Assembly: GCF_014138625.1 (NCBI RefSeq)
Contig: NZ_JACJHY010000005.1
Coordinates: forward strand, 62,001 to 126,000
Reading direction: 5' to 3'
Source: Aminobacter ciceronei
GTDB lineage: Bacteria > Pseudomonadota > Alphaproteobacteria > Rhizobiales > Rhizobiaceae
Length of the DNA stretch: 64,000 nt
In this document: positions 41,466-51,136 of the stretch, in pieces
How the letters are laid out: each line of letters begins with the position of its first letter
Position numbering within the stretch: position 1 is the stretch's first letter
Position numbers and translations under genes: made by a program
The notes under the pieces: model-generated
Seen by the model: the letters and a program-made list of their open reading frames with translations, nothing else
What the model was told of the DNA's origin: nothing
Database searches by the model: none

Positions 41466-41471
41466 TGCGCC

Positions 41472-43331
41472 TCACGCGTCCTCGGATAACCCCTCGGAGG
41501 TCGTCGACGCTTCCGTCTTGGCCTGCTTCTCCGGCCGCTTGGCGAAGAAGCGCCTGATGCGGTCGCTGATCTCGCCGCCGCTGAGGAACACCGGAACCGG
41601 CGGCGGGGGCGGGGCGGGCTCGATCGACAGGCCGACAGAGACGATGCGGCCCTTTTCGTCGACGTCGCGGACGATCAGGTCGATCAGGCCGAGCGAGACG
41701 CGGTCGGCATATTCGACATGGCCGCGCAGGCGCAGCTTGATCAGCTCGGCGATGGTGAGCTTGCGCTCTTCTTCCTTGACGGTCGCGCCGTAGGCGGCTT
41801 CCAGCTCGCCGGCGAGATGGGTCTGGTCGACGGTGAAGGCGCCGAAGAAATCTTCGTCCTCGGCATCGACCTCGGCACGGCTGGCGAAGAGCCGGTCGAG
41901 CAGGCGCGGGTAGCGGTCGGGCACGAAGATGTAGACGTTGTCTCCTGCCTGCAGGCGGCCCATGTCCTGGAAGCGCATCGAGCGGCCGTCGCGTACGACC
42001 AGCGAGGGCCGCGCCCAGCGCGGGATTCGCTGCCCCTTGGCTACCGGCGAGCCCGGTACGACGCGATAGGCGAGCAGCTCGTGGTGAGCGGAGCCGGGCA
42101 GTTCGAGCTCGACCTTGTCGAGCGGGCCGAAGCGCTGCGGCACGATGAGGCCGAGGCGGCGGGCGAGCGGGCCGACCGTCCAGCCCTGGATGACGAGCGA
42201 CGTCAGCACGATGATGAAGGCGATGTTGAAGATGTCCCTGCCGTTCTCCAGTCCGCCGAGCACGGGGGTGATGGCGAGCAGGATGGAGACGGCGCCGCGC
42301 AGGCCGACCCAGGAAATGAAGGCCGTTTCCTGGCGCGGGATGTTGAACGGGATGAGGCAGAGCCAGACCGCCACGGGGCGTGCGACGAACATCAGGAACA
42401 GGCCCAGCACCAGTGCTGCGACCAGGATTTCAGGGAACTGCGACGGCGTGGCGAACAGGCCAAGCACCAGGAACATGATGATCTGGGCGAGCCAGGACAT
42501 GCCGTCCTGGAAGCGCTTGAGCGTGGATACGGCGCGGATGTCGGAATTGCCGGCGACGAGGCCGGCGAGATAGACGGCGAGGAAGCCCGAGCCGCCGACA
42601 GCACCGGCTGCGGCGAAGACCAGCAGCGACAGCGTCAGCACGAAGATCGGCAACAGGCCACGGTCGAGGTTGAGCCGTTCGACCAGCTTGACGATGAGGA
42701 AGCCGCCGAGCAGGCCGATGGCAGCACCGAGGATCATCTGGACGAAGAAGCCGACGACGAGATCGACAAGCAAAAGGTCGGTGTCGGGCTTGGCCCCGAG
42801 CGCGATGATCTCGACAAGGGTGATGGTCAGGAAGATGGCGATCGGATCGTTGGTGCCGGACTCGATTTCGAGGGTCGAGCGGACGCGCTCGCGCAGGTTG
42901 ATGTTGCCGGCGCGCAGCAGGAAGAACACGGCGGCAGCGTCGGTCGAGGCAACGGCGGCCCCGAGCAGGAAGGATTCGAGCCAGGTGAAGCCGGTGAGAT
43001 AATAGGCGGCGATGCCGAAGACGACGGTGGTGATGCCGACGCCGATGGTGGCGAGCGTAAGAGCCGGCATGCCGGCCTGGCGCAACACGCCGACGGGCGT
43101 GCCGAAGCCTGAGTCAAACAGGATGACGGCAAGTGCTATGGCGCCGACGAAATAGGCGATGTGGGCATTGTCGAAGACGATGCCGAGGCCGTCGACGCCG
43201 CTGGCAAGGCCGATGCCGAGGAACAGCAACAGCAGCGGGGCGCCGAAGCGGAAGGCGATCAGGCTCGAAAACGCCGCCGCCACGACCAGCGCGGTGCCTA
43301 CCAGCGTGATGAGATATACCGCCTGTTCCAT
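41472..43331 (-). CDS. Potassium/proton antiporter (CPA1, NhaP2-like)
   Basis: The 619-residue membrane protein has about 12-13 transmembrane helices in the first 390 residues. It contains the CPA core with the LFLGIGLASG, LFDSGFGTPVGVL and SGTNDPIAI motifs. A C-terminal TrkA_C domain follows (about residues 400-500). This layout is that of the K+/H+ antiporters NhaP2/CvrA, which control cytoplasmic potassium and pH. The start is ATG 43331. The gap terminator and a repeat lie upstream in the gap to gap. Confidence 0.87.
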   Translation of the reverse strand: MEQAVYLITLVGTALVVAAAFSSLIAFRFGAPLLLLFLGIGLASGVDGLGIVFDNAHIAYFVGAIALAVILFDSGFGTPVGVLRQAGMPALTLATIGVGITTVVFGIAAYYLTGFTWLESFLLGAAVASTDAAAVFFLLRAGNINLRERVRSTLEIESGTNDPIAIFLTITLVEIIALGAKPDTDLLLVDLVVGFFVQMILGAAIGLLGGFLIVKLVERLNLDRGLLPIFVLTLSLLVFAAAGAVGGSGFLAVYLAGLVAGNSDIRAVSTLKRFQDGMSWLAQIIMFLVLGLFATPSQFPEILVAALVLGLFLMFVARPVAVWLCLIPFNIPRQETAFISWVGLRGAVSILLAITPVLGGLENGRDIFNIAFIIVLTSLVIQGWTVGPLARRLGLIVPQRFGPLDKVELELPGSAHHELLAYRVVPGSPVAKGQRIPRWARPSLVVRDGRSMRFQDMGRLQAGDNVYIFVPDRYPRLLDRLFASRAEVDAEDEDFFGAFTVDQTHLAGELEAAYGATVKEEERKLTIAELIKLRLRGHVEYADRVSLGLIDLIVRDVDEKGRIVSVGLSIEPAPPPPPVPVFLSGGEISDRIRRFFAKRPEKQAKTEASTTSEGLSEDA

Positions 43332-43460
43332 CCCCGACCCGTCTGCGAACCACCTGTTAGCTGCGTCGGTTGAGAGTGCGGCGAAGAAAAGGCCATGTCC
43401 AAGCAAGAATGGATTTTTGCCGGCTTGGACCAAACATTTTTGCATTGCGGTAGAAATGAA

Positions 43461-43484
43461 AACGCCCGGCCGAAGCCGGGCGTT
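43461..43484 (-). terminator. Intrinsic terminator (gap side)
   Basis: A 10-bp stem AACGCCCGGC / GCCGGGCGTT with CGAA loop, followed on the minus strand by TTTTCATTT. It is downstream of the gap gene, past a dispersed repeat. Confidence 0.75.
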
Positions 43485-43497
43485 GCCAATAGGTTAG

Positions 43498-43600
43498 TGC
43501 ATGACCCCGAAATCGAAAGTCGATTTCGGAAAGGATCATGCAGCCGTTAAGTGCTACAGCGTCCTTTGCGCGTCCTGGCGGACGCGCGGCGCTGTAGTCG
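43498..43600. repeat. Two dispersed palindromic intergenic elements
   Basis: First element: CCGAAATCGA-AAG-TCGATTTCGG flanked by GCATGAcc and GGATCATGC, the shape of a palindromic repeat common in Mesorhizobium intergenic DNA. Second: GCTACAGCGTCC...GCGCTGTAG around 43552-43599, also a common family. They lie between gap and its terminator. Family identity is from memory and needs a search. Confidence 0.5.
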
Positions 43601-43619
43601 CCCGAGGCGGGCGCGGCAA

Positions 43620-44630
43620 TCAGCCGATGGTGCGGCCCATCACGACGGCCGTGTCAGCCATGCGGTTGGAGAAGCCCCACTCGTTGTCGTACCAGGACAT
43701 GACGCGCACGAGGTTGCCCTCGATGACCTTGGTCTGGTCGAGCGCGAAGGTCGACGAGGCCGGGTTGTGGTTCATGTCGATGGAGACCAGCGGCTCGTCG
43801 GTGAAGGCGAGGACGCCCTTGAGCGGGCCGTTGGCGGCAGCGATGAGCACCGCGTTGACCTCTTCGACCGTGACGTTCTTCTTGGCCAGGAACTTGAAGT
43901 CGATGCAGGAGACGTTCGGGGTCGGCACGCGGATCGAGACCCCGTCGAGCTTGCCCTTGAGTTCCGGCAGCACCAGGCCGACGGCCTTGGCGGCACCGGT
44001 CGAGGTCGGGATCATCGACATCGCCGCGGCGCGGGCGCGGTAGAGATCCTTGTGCATGGTGTCAAGCGTCGGCTGGTCACCAGTGTAGGCATGGATCGTG
44101 GTCATGAAGCCCTTTTCGATGCCGAAGGCATTGTTGAGGACCATGGCGACGGGAGCCAGGCAGTTGGTGGTGCAGGACGCATTCGAGATGACGATGTGGT
44201 CCTTGTTGATCTTGTCGTGGTTGACGCCGTAGACCACGGTCAGGTCGGCGCCGTCGGCGGGTGCCGAGACGATGACACGCTTGGCGCCGGCGGCGAGGTG
44301 CGCCGAAGCCTTGTCCTTCGAGGTGAAGATGCCGGTGCATTCGAGCGCGATGTCGACGCCGAGTTCCTTCCACGGCAGCTGCGACGGGTCCTTGATCGCG
44401 GTGACCTTGAACTTGTCGGTGCCGATGTTGATCTGGTCGCCCTCGACCTTCACTTCGTGCGGGAAGCGGCCATGCACGCTGTCGTAGCGCAGCAGGTGGG
44501 CGTTGGTCTCGACCGGGCCGAGATCGTTGACGGCGACGACGTCGATGTCCTTGCGGCCCGACTCATAGATGGCACGCACGATGTTGCGGCCGATGCGGCC
44601 GAAACCATTGATGGCAACTCTAACGGTCAT
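43620..44630 (-). CDS. gap: Glyceraldehyde-3-phosphate dehydrogenase
   Basis: The 336-residue NAD-dependent enzyme of glycolysis and gluconeogenesis has the N-terminal Rossmann [20 protein letters not shown], then the active site [10 protein letters not shown] holding the catalytic Cys. [11 protein letters not shown] and [12 protein letters not shown] complete the family signatures. It begins 22 bases after tkt, so tkt and gap are cotranscribed. The start is ATG 44630. A long open frame upstream is out of frame with tkt and is not coding. Confidence 0.94.
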   Translation of the reverse strand: MTVRVAINGFGRIGRNIVRAIYESGRKDIDVVAVNDLGPVETNAHLLRYDSVHGRFPHEVKVEGDQINIGTDKFKVTAIKDPSQLPWKELGVDIALECTGIFTSKDKASAHLAAGAKRVIVSAPADGADLTVVYGVNHDKINKDHIVISNASCTTNCLAPVAMVLNNAFGIEKGFMTTIHAYTGDQPTLDTMHKDLYRARAAAMSMIPTSTGAAKAVGLVLPELKGKLDGVSIRVPTPNVSCIDFKFLAKKNVTVEEVNAVLIAAANGPLKGVLAFTDEPLVSIDMNHNPASSTFALDQTKVIEGNLVRVMSWYDNEWGFSNRMADTAVVMGRTIG

Positions 44631-44652
44631 GTTGGTTCTCCTGGGGGACGTC

Positions 44653-46641
44653 TTATGCCTGAAGCCGAGCCGTGGCGGCCTTTGCGGCAGCCTCGGCGGT
44701 GATGCCGAAATGCTTGTAGAGCTCTTCGATCGGGGCGCTGGCGCCGAAGCCGTGCATGCCGATGAAGACGCCGTCGGAACCGATGAAGCTGTCCCAGCCC
44801 TGGCGGATGCCAGCCTCGATGGCGACCTTGACCTTGGCATTGCCGATCATCGCCTTGCGATATTCCGGGCTCTGCTGTTCGAACAACTCGAAGGCGGGGA
44901 CCGAGACGACGCGGGTCGGGTGGCCGGCGGCCTGCAGCAGCTTGCGGGCGTCGAGCGCGATCTCGACCTCGGAGCCGGTGGCGAAGATGGTGACTTCGGC
45001 ATCGCCGTCGGCAGTGGCGAGTTCATAGGCGCCGTAGCCGCAGAGGTTTTCCTCGACATATTCGGTGCGTACCGCCGGCAGGTTCTGGCGGGTCAGCGCC
45101 AGCGTCGAAGGGGTCTTGCGATTCTCCAGCGTCAGCTGCCAGCACTCGGCAGCTTCCGTGGCATCGGCCGGACGGAAGACGATGTGGTTGGGGATGGCGC
45201 GCAGGGCCGCCAGATGCTCGACCGGCTGGTGGGTCGGGCCGTCTTCGCCGAGACCGATCGAATCATGGGTCATGACGAAGCCGACGCGGATGCCCATCAG
45301 CGACGCCAGGCGCATGGCCGGGCGGGCATAGTCGGAGAAGCACAGGAAGGTGCCGGAGTAGGGGATGACGCCGCCATGCAGCGCCATGCCGTTCATCGCC
45401 GCGCACATGCCGAGCTCGCGGATGCCGTAGTGGACGAAGCGCTGGCCGTAGTCCTCGGCCGTGATGTTCCTGGTCTGGCTGGTCTTGGTGTTGTTGGAGC
45501 CGGTCAGGTCGGCCGAGCCGCCGATGGTTTCGGGCACGACGCCGTTGATCACCTCGAGCGCCATTTCCGACGACTTGCGGGTGGCGACCTTCGGCTTGTC
45601 GGCGGCGAGCTTCTTCTTGTACTCGGCGATGGCGGCGTCGAAGCTGGCGGGCAGGTCGCCGCGCATGCGGCGCTCGAACTCGCCACGGACTTCCGTGCCG
45701 GCCTCGGCGAGGCGCTTTTCCCAGTCGACACGCTTCTTGGCCGAGTTGAGGCCGGCGAGACGCCATGCGTCGAGGATGTCGGAGGGAATTTCGAAGGCCG
45801 GGTATTCCCAGCCGAGCGCCTTGCGGGTCGCTTCGATTTCGGCGGCGCCCAGCGGCGAGCCGTGTACCTTGTTGGTGCCGGCCTTGGCCGGTGAGCCGAA
45901 GCCGATGGTGGTCTTGGCGGCGATCAGCGTCGGGCGGTCGGAACGCTTGGCGGCCTCGATGGCGCCGGCAATGGCTTCCGGGTCGTGGCCGTCGATGGCC
46001 AGCGTGTTCCAGCCCGAGGCGGCGAAGCGCGCCAGCTGGTCGGTCGAATCCGACATCGAGATCGGGCCGTCGATGGAGATGTTGTTGTCGTCCCAGAAGA
46101 CGATCAGCTTGTTGAGCTTGAGGTGGCCGGCAAGCGACAGCGCCTCCTGCGAGATGCCTTCCATCAGGCAGCCGTCACCGGCGAGCACGTAGGTGTAGTG
46201 GTCGACCAGCTTGTCGCCGAACTGGGCATTCATGATGCGCTCGGCGAGCGCCATGCCGACGGCGTTGGCGAGACCTTGGCCGAGCGGACCGGTGGTCGTC
46301 TCGATGCCCGAGGCGTGGCCGTATTCCGGGTGGCCGGCGGTCTTCGAGCCGAGCTGGCGGAAATTCTTGATCTCGTCGAGGCTGATGTCCTCGTAGCCCG
46401 AGAGGTAGAGCACCGAGTAGAGCAGCATCGAGCCATGGCCGGCCGACAGCACGAAGCGGTCGCGGTCGTGCCAGTGCGGGTTTGCCGGATCATGCTTGAG
46501 GAAGCGGGTGTAGAGCACGGTCGCGATGTCGGCGGCGCCCATTGGCAGGCCGGGATGGCCGGAGTTGGCCTTCTCGACCGCATCCATGGACAGAAAGCGG
46601 ATCGCATTGGCCATCCGGTCGTGTTTTTCGCGCGAGGACAT
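44653..46641 (-). CDS. tkt: Transketolase
   Basis: The 662-residue thiamine-diphosphate enzyme of the pentose phosphate pathway has the N-terminal signature [35 protein letters not shown], the ThDP-binding [13 protein letters not shown] with its pairing ending DDNNISIDG, and the second-domain [21 protein letters not shown] lies four bases upstream of ATG 46641. It leads a tkt-gap operon. A stem-loop sits just upstream in its short leader (46665-46682). Confidence 0.94.
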   Translation of the reverse strand: MSSREKHDRMANAIRFLSMDAVEKANSGHPGLPMGAADIATVLYTRFLKHDPANPHWHDRDRFVLSAGHGSMLLYSVLYLSGYEDISLDEIKNFRQLGSKTAGHPEYGHASGIETTTGPLGQGLANAVGMALAERIMNAQFGDKLVDHYTYVLAGDGCLMEGISQEALSLAGHLKLNKLIVFWDDNNISIDGPISMSDSTDQLARFAASGWNTLAIDGHDPEAIAGAIEAAKRSDRPTLIAAKTTIGFGSPAKAGTNKVHGSPLGAAEIEATRKALGWEYPAFEIPSDILDAWRLAGLNSAKKRVDWEKRLAEAGTEVRGEFERRMRGDLPASFDAAIAEYKKKLAADKPKVATRKSSEMALEVINGVVPETIGGSADLTGSNNTKTSQTRNITAEDYGQRFVHYGIRELGMCAAMNGMALHGGVIPYSGTFLCFSDYARPAMRLASLMGIRVGFVMTHDSIGLGEDGPTHQPVEHLAALRAIPNHIVFRPADATEAAECWQLTLENRKTPSTLALTRQNLPAVRTEYVEENLCGYGAYELATADGDAEVTIFATGSEVEIALDARKLLQAAGHPTRVVSVPAFELFEQQSPEYRKAMIGNAKVKVAIEAGIRQGWDSFIGSDGVFIGMHGFGASAPIEELYKHFGITAEAAAKAATARLQA

Positions 46642-46664
46642 CGTCCCTCCCATAGTCGAGAAAA

Positions 46665-46725
46665 GGGGCCGCCGACGGCCCCAGAAAGGTGGGGGGACAC
46701 ATAGCAGGCACAGGGCTTGAGTCAA
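46665..46725 (-). promoter_or_regulatory. tkt promoter and leader hairpin
   Basis: On the minus strand TTGACT (46720-46725) and TATGTG (46698-46703) are separated by 16 bp, a fair promoter. A 7-bp stem GGGGCCG / CGGCCCC (46665-46682) then precedes TTTTCTC, so it looks like an intrinsic terminator 24 bases ahead of the tkt start. It may be an attenuator, or a 5'-stabilising hairpin, because it would be near the mRNA start. Confidence 0.5.
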
Positions 46726-46923
46726 CAAATCGGTGCGTTTTCGCGCCCTCGTTGCGGCGCGAAGTCACGCCCCGGCCGCTTCGCTGTGTCGGCTTGGACA
46801 CGCTTAGTGGGGGAAAGACAAAACAGCTTTGTTGACGCCTCCTTCAACCGGTGCCTAATGTTTCCTTGATAACGCGTTCTGAAACGTGCGCGATTCGGTG
46901 ATGGGCGGGGGTCTACGAGAGCC

Positions 46924-47196
46924 ATGACCGGGGATACGACACTCAGGGAAGTCATTGGCCGGCTAGGCAGGGCGATCGATACGCTCGAGGGTGCGGTCGC
47001 CGCGCGGCTCGAGCACGATCAGGACTACGGCGAAGCCGAAGCCGAGGTCCAGCGCATGAATGCCGACCGGGCGCGGCTGGCGCAGGAACTCGACAATTCC
47101 GAAGCCCGGGCCGAACGGCTGGAAGAAGCCAACAAGGAAGTCTCGCGGCGGCTCGTGACGGCGATGGAGACGATCCGCGCCGTGCTGGACAGGTAG
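46924..47196 (+). CDS. DUF4164 coiled-coil protein
   Basis: The 90-residue protein is largely a single coiled coil (residues 10-85; RALIDTLEGAVAAR-like heptads, EAEAEVQRMNADRARLAQELDNSEARAERLEEANKEVS). DUF4164 members are typically just upstream of zapA in alphaproteobacteria, as here with a 7-base gap, so a cell-division role is inferred. It lies divergent from tkt. Confidence 0.85.
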   Translation: MTGDTTLREVIGRLGRAIDTLEGAVAARLEHDQDYGEAEAEVQRMNADRARLAQELDNSEARAERLEEANKEVSRRLVTAMETIRAVLDR

Positions 47197-47203
47197 GGTG
47201 GAG

Positions 47204-47566
47204 ATGGCGCAAGTCACCGTTACCATCGATGGCAAGCAATACCGCATGGCCTGCGACGAGGGACAGGAAGAGCACCTCATCGACCTTGCCAACCGTTTCG
47301 ACCGCTACGTGCTGCATCTCAAGGATTCGTTCGGCGAGATCGGCGACCAGCGACTGACCGTGATGGCCGGCATCATGGTGATGGACGAGTTGTCCGAGCT
47401 GCAGAAGCGCGTCAAGGGCATGGAAACCGAAGTGCTGACGCTGCGCAAGACGCGCGACGATGCCTTGACCAAGGCCGATAAGAACGATGCGGCGCTGACC
47501 GGCGCGCTGGGCTCGCTGGCCGAGCGCATGGAGCAGCTGGCGCTGAGCCTGACGAAAAAGGCCTGA
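47204..47566 (+). CDS. zapA: Cell division protein ZapA
   Basis: The 120-residue FtsZ-ring protein promotes FtsZ bundling. The ZapA core VTVTIDGKQYRMACDEGQEEHLIDLANRFDRYVLHLK at the N-terminus is clear, then a long C-terminal coiled coil (residues 45-118). AGGGTGGAG precedes the ATG at 47204. It follows a DUF4164 gene, and a strong terminator follows. No 6S RNA was recognised downstream, although this is its usual place in alphaproteobacteria. Confidence 0.92.
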   Translation: MAQVTVTIDGKQYRMACDEGQEEHLIDLANRFDRYVLHLKDSFGEIGDQRLTVMAGIMVMDELSELQKRVKGMETEVLTLRKTRDDALTKADKNDAALTGALGSLAERMEQLALSLTKKA

Positions 47567-47626
47567 GCGCGGGGAAAGTTCTGGGACGGGCTTCCACCTT
47601 CGGGGGAAGATGGAGACCGAAAGAAG

Positions 47627-47654
47627 AACGCGCCGGCATGCCGGCGCGTTTTTT
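47627..47654 (+). terminator. Intrinsic terminator after zapA
   Basis: Perfect 24-bp palindrome (arms AACGCGCCGGCA) followed by TTTT. It ends the DUF4164-zapA unit. Confidence 0.9.
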
Positions 47655-47675
47655 GTTTCAAGCTGAGGCCGATTG

Positions 47676-48575
47676 TCAGGCGTCGATGGTGCGCAGCGCC
47701 TGGGCCTGCTTCTTGGCAGCGGCCTTGACCGCGTCCTGGACCTTTTCGAAGGCGCGGACCTCGATCTGGCGGACGCGCTCGCGGCTGATGTCGAATTCGG
47801 CCGAAAGCTCTTCCAGCGTCAGTGGCTCGTCGGCAAGGCGACGCGCCTCGAAGATGCGCTTTTCGCGGTCGTTGAGCACCGACATGGCGCTCGCCAGCAT
47901 GCCGCGGCGGTTGTCGAGCTCGTCCTGCTCGATGAGCATGGTTTCCTGGCTGTCATGGTCGTCGACAAGCCAGTCCTGCCACTCGCCCGACTCGCCTTCG
48001 CTGGCGCGGATGGGTGCATTCAGCGAAGCGTCGCCCGACAGGCGGCGGTTCATCGACACCACCTCGGCCTCGGAGACATTGAGGCGCGTGGCGATCTCGG
48101 TGATGTGCTCGGGCTTCAGGTCGCCGTCGTCGAGCGCCTGAATCTTGCCCTTGACCTTGCGCAGGTTGAAGAACAGACGCTTCTGGTTGGCGGTGGTGCC
48201 CATCTTGACCAGCGACCACGAGCGCAGGATGTACTCCTGGATCGAGGCCTTGATCCACCACATGGCATAGGTGGCGAGACGGAAACCGCGCTCCGGCTCG
48301 AATTTCTTGACGGCCTGCATCAGGCCGACATTGCCTTCCGAGATGACTTCGCCGATGGGCAGGCCATAACCGCGATAGCCCATGGCGATCTTGGCCACGA
48401 GACGCAGGTGGCTGGTGACCAGCTTGTGGGCGGCGGTGGTGTCTTCATGCTCGTTGTACCGCTTGGCGAGCATGTACTCTTCCTGCGGCTGGAGCATCGG
48501 AAAGCGACGGATTTCTTCCAGGTAGCGGCTGAGGCCGCCCTCGCCGGAAACGATACTGGGTAGTGACTGGGCCAT
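47676..48575 (-). CDS. rpoH: RNA polymerase sigma-32 factor RpoH
   Basis: The 299-residue heat-shock sigma factor has region 2 LRLVAKIAMGYRGYGLPIGEVISEGNVGLMQAVKKFEPERGFRLATYAMWWIKASIQEYIL, the diagnostic RpoH box near QKRLFFNLR, and region 4 with LTLEELSAEFDISRERVRQIEVRAFEK. The start is the ATG at 48575. Its neighbourhood with rluD is conserved in rhizobia. Confidence 0.93.
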   Translation of the reverse strand: MAQSLPSIVSGEGGLSRYLEEIRRFPMLQPQEEYMLAKRYNEHEDTTAAHKLVTSHLRLVAKIAMGYRGYGLPIGEVISEGNVGLMQAVKKFEPERGFRLATYAMWWIKASIQEYILRSWSLVKMGTTANQKRLFFNLRKVKGKIQALDDGDLKPEHITEIATRLNVSEAEVVSMNRRLSGDASLNAPIRASEGESGEWQDWLVDDHDSQETMLIEQDELDNRRGMLASAMSVLNDREKRIFEARRLADEPLTLEELSAEFDISRERVRQIEVRAFEKVQDAVKAAAKKQAQALRTIDA

Positions 48576-48760
48576 AAAGCACCCTCCCTCTTTGCGAGAT
48601 ATGCCCCCTGATCCAGGCGAGCATGTGGCGCGGCTGCCGAATGCCTGTCGCGCTATGGGTCTTATACAGGAACAAAACCAGAAAAGACACTATTTGTTCA
48701 ACGCGAAACAGAGTGTCACGCCTAAGTGAACAATACGAGTCAGGTTTTCTGATCGAAGGT

Positions 48761-49789
48761 TCAGAGATTGCGAAAGCCTTCGACCAATTCCCCCATGTCG
48801 CGAGGCAAGGGCGCCTCGAACCGCATGATGAGATGGGAAGCCGGGTGGCGAAATGCAAGGAGGCGGGCATGCAAAGCCTGGCGTGGAAATGCCTTTACCG
48901 CGGACTTCAACGGTTCGGGCAGCCGGTTCGACTTGGTCCGGAAGGCCTGGCCATAGTCGGGATCGCCGACGACGGGGTGGCCGATATGGGCCATGTGAAC
49001 GCGAATCTGGTGGGTGCGCCCGGTTTCCAGCCGGCATTCGACAAGGCTTGCCGTGGTGAATTCGGCCTGGTCCTGGCCGAACCGCTCCTGCACGGTGAAA
49101 TGGGTGATGGCGTGGCGGGCGTCGTCGCGGTGTTCGGGCACCACGGCGCGGCGGACACGGTCGGCGTGGCGGCCGAGCGGAGCGTCGATGGTGCCGGTCA
49201 TGCGCTGCGGAAAGCCCCAGACCAGCGCGTCATAGGCGCGTTCGAGGTCGCCGGTGCGGCCATGGTCGGCAAAGGCCTCGGACAGCGACTTGTGGGCGCG
49301 GTCGGTCTTGGCAACGACCATGACGCCCGAGGTCTCCTTGTCGAGGCGATGGACGATGCCCGGCCGCTTGACGCCGCCTATGCCCGACAGGCTGTCGCCG
49401 CAATGGTGGATCAACGCATTGACCAGCGTGCCGGTCCAGTTGCCGGCGCCGGGATGGACGACGAGGCCGGCCGGCTTGTTGATGACGATCAGCTCGTCGT
49501 CCTCATAGAGAATGTCGAGCGGTATCGCTTCGCCCTCGGGTTCGGCCGGTTCGGCCTCGGGCATGTCGATGGCTATTTCGTCGCCGGCAGCCAGCTTGCG
49601 CTTGGCCTCCTCGACGACCTTGCCGCCGATGCTGACCGCACCCTGCTTGATCAGCGCCTGGACGCGGCTGCGCGACAGATCGGGCGCAAGGCGGCCGGCC
49701 AGCCACTGGTCGAGCCGCACACCTGCGGCATCGGCGTCGGCTTCGAGCACTATCAAAGTGCCTGTCGCTTCGCTATCTGATGCGCTCAT
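48761..49789 (-). CDS. rluD: RluD family pseudouridine synthase
   Basis: The 342-residue enzyme isomerises uridines in 23S rRNA helix 69. An N-terminal S4 RNA-binding domain (RLDQWLAGRLAPDLSRSRVQALIKQG) is followed by the catalytic domain with HRLDKETSGVMVVAKT, which holds the catalytic Asp, and GRTHQIRVHMAHIGHPVVGDPDYG. The gene stands 185 bases upstream of rpoH on the same strand. A divergent unknown gene starts 24 bases from its own start. Confidence 0.9.
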   Translation of the reverse strand: MSASDSEATGTLIVLEADADAAGVRLDQWLAGRLAPDLSRSRVQALIKQGAVSIGGKVVEEAKRKLAAGDEIAIDMPEAEPAEPEGEAIPLDILYEDDELIVINKPAGLVVHPGAGNWTGTLVNALIHHCGDSLSGIGGVKRPGIVHRLDKETSGVMVVAKTDRAHKSLSEAFADHGRTGDLERAYDALVWGFPQRMTGTIDAPLGRHADRVRRAVVPEHRDDARHAITHFTVQERFGQDQAEFTTASLVECRLETGRTHQIRVHMAHIGHPVVGDPDYGQAFRTKSNRLPEPLKSAVKAFPRQALHARLLAFRHPASHLIMRFEAPLPRDMGELVEGFRNL

Positions 49790-49813
49790 AACAATTGTTC
49801 CGGAAGTTTTGCC

Positions 49814-50194
49814 ATGTCTCGGCCCGCTATCGAAGAAGAAGACAAGCCGCTCGACCCATCGGTTGAGCGTGTCCGCAGGAAACTGGTCCGCTTCTTCATC
49901 ATCAATATAGGGCTGTTGTTCATCGCCCTTATGGCCGTCCTCGGCGGCGTTGTCTACAAATCGCGGACGCCGGAGGCAGCCGCTCCGGTGGCGAGCGGCG
50001 ACATCCAGGTGCCGGCGGGCGGCCAGATCAGCGGCGAGATCATCCTGCCGGTGGGCGCCAAGATCATGTCGCAGGCGCTGTCGGGCAACCGCATCTCGAT
50101 AGACGCCGAACTCGTCGACGGCAGCAGGACCATCTTCCTCTACGACATGTCAGAACGGCGCCTGATCGGCCAGTTCCAGGTCCGCACCAAGTGA
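49814..50194 (+). CDS. Hypothetical single-span membrane protein
   Basis: The 126-residue product has one transmembrane helix (FFIINIGLLFIALMAVLGGVVY, about residues 27-48). A periplasmic domain follows, ending SERRLIGQFQVRT. Conserved next to rluD in rhizobia (by recollection), function unknown. It overlaps the VOC gene by four bases, so the pair is cotranscribed. Confidence 0.7.
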   Translation: MSRPAIEEEDKPLDPSVERVRRKLVRFFIINIGLLFIALMAVLGGVVYKSRTPEAAAPVASGDIQVPAGGQISGEIILPVGAKIMSQALSGNRISIDAELVDGSRTIFLYDMSERRLIGQFQVRTK

Positions 50195-50598
50195 GCGGCT
50201 TCGCCGCCCGGCGCCGCATCGCCACCGTCTCGGTGGTCGTCGCCGATTACGACCAGGCGATCGCCTGGTATGTCGGCAAGCTCGGGCTTTCCCTTGTCGA
50301 GGATGTCGACCTCGGCGGCGGCAAGCGCTGGATAACTGTCGAGCCGGGCAGCGGGCAGGGCACAAGGCTGCTGCTCGCCAAAGCGGATGGCGAGAGCCAA
50401 GTGGCGGCAATCGGCAACCAGACCGGAGGTCGCGTATTCCTGTTTCTGGAGACCGACGATTTTGCCCGCGACCATGCGGCGATGCTGGCCAATGGCGTCG
50501 AATTCCGTGAAGCGCCGCGCCACGAGGCCTATGGCACCGTCGCCGTGTTCGCCGATCTCTGCGGCAATCTGTGGGATCTGATCGAACCGAAACGTTGA
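50191..50598 (+). CDS. VOC family protein (glyoxalase-like)
   Basis: The 135-residue VOC-fold protein has RIATVSVVVADYDQAIAWYVGKLGLSLVEDVDLGGGKRW at the N-terminus and FREAPRHEAYGTVAVFADLCGNLWDLIEP at the C-terminus, the usual metal-binding betaalphabetabetabeta modules. GTG start overlapping the upstream stop (GTGA). The substrate is unknown; it may detoxify an aldehyde or antibiotic. Confidence 0.83.
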   Translation: MSGFAARRRIATVSVVVADYDQAIAWYVGKLGLSLVEDVDLGGGKRWITVEPGSGQGTRLLLAKADGESQVAAIGNQTGGRVFLFLETDDFARDHAAMLANGVEFREAPRHEAYGTVAVFADLCGNLWDLIEPKR

Positions 50599-50687
50599 TG
50601 CCCCTGCGGCAGCCTGGACAAGTGCAAATAACGCGTGCCGGGCTGTTGCTTTTTCAAGAACGCCAGCCTATATCGCCGATCTCGGCT

Positions 50688-50762
50688 GCGCCCATCGTCT
50701 AGCGGTCAGGACACCGCCCTCTCACGGCGGGAACAGGGGTTCGATTCCCCTTGGGCGTACCA
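50688..50762 (+). tRNA. tRNA-Glu (anticodon CUC)
   Basis: The 75-nt gene folds as a cloverleaf: acceptor GCGCCCA / TGGGCGT (first pair G-U), anticodon arm CCGCC-CTCTCAC-GGCGG with anticodon CTC, and TpsiC arm GGGG-TTCGATT-CCCC. The CCA end is encoded. It reads GAG codons. Gene remnants follow it, as is common near tRNA integration sites. Confidence 0.95.
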
Positions 50763-50989
50763 GTTCTTCCAAGCACATACTGTAACTCGAGCCGCTGCCG
50801 TCAAACGACTGTCAAGCAGGGCCATTGGTCTGACGCTCTAGATCCTGCGATCGCGCCTGGCTGGCCCATTCTAGTTGTCCGGCCAGTGCGCAGGAGCGTT
50901 TCGCATGCTCATTCCCGAAACGCCGACGACGCTCCGGGCATTGTTTGTCGCGGTCATTCAATTGCCCTTGGTCACTTAGCGGTCGCGGC
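50763..50989. other. Stretch without gene after tRNA-Glu
   Basis: No gene, repeat of the tRNA 3' end or integrase was recognised between the tRNA and the remnant at 50990. Confidence 0.4.
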
Positions 50990-51136
50990 CTACTCGATGA
51001 TGGCGGCAACGGCCTCGGGCTTCGAGACGGCGTGGCTGCCCGCCGTTTCGGAGACGGTCGCGCCCGCGCGCTCGGGCGTCATGCGCTGCGCTGCCGGCGG
51101 GATCATGCGGTCGTCGGGCGCGCCCAGGTAATAACT
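50990..51136 (-). pseudogene. 3' fragment of an alpha/beta hydrolase
   Basis: The minus-strand fragment reads SYYLGAPDDRMIPPAAQRMTPERAGATVSETAGSHAVSKPEAVAAIIE and a stop. This is the C-terminal end of chloroperoxidase-like alpha/beta hydrolases: the catalytic Asp region DDRMIPP and the catalytic His in GSHAV. The rest of the gene is absent, since the family resemblance ends at about 51136. Confidence 0.7.

Noticed and set aside
47567-47626. 6S RNA, often downstream of zapA in alphaproteobacteria
   Set aside because: The gap to the terminator is too short for the roughly 160-nt RNA, and no typical central bubble was seen.
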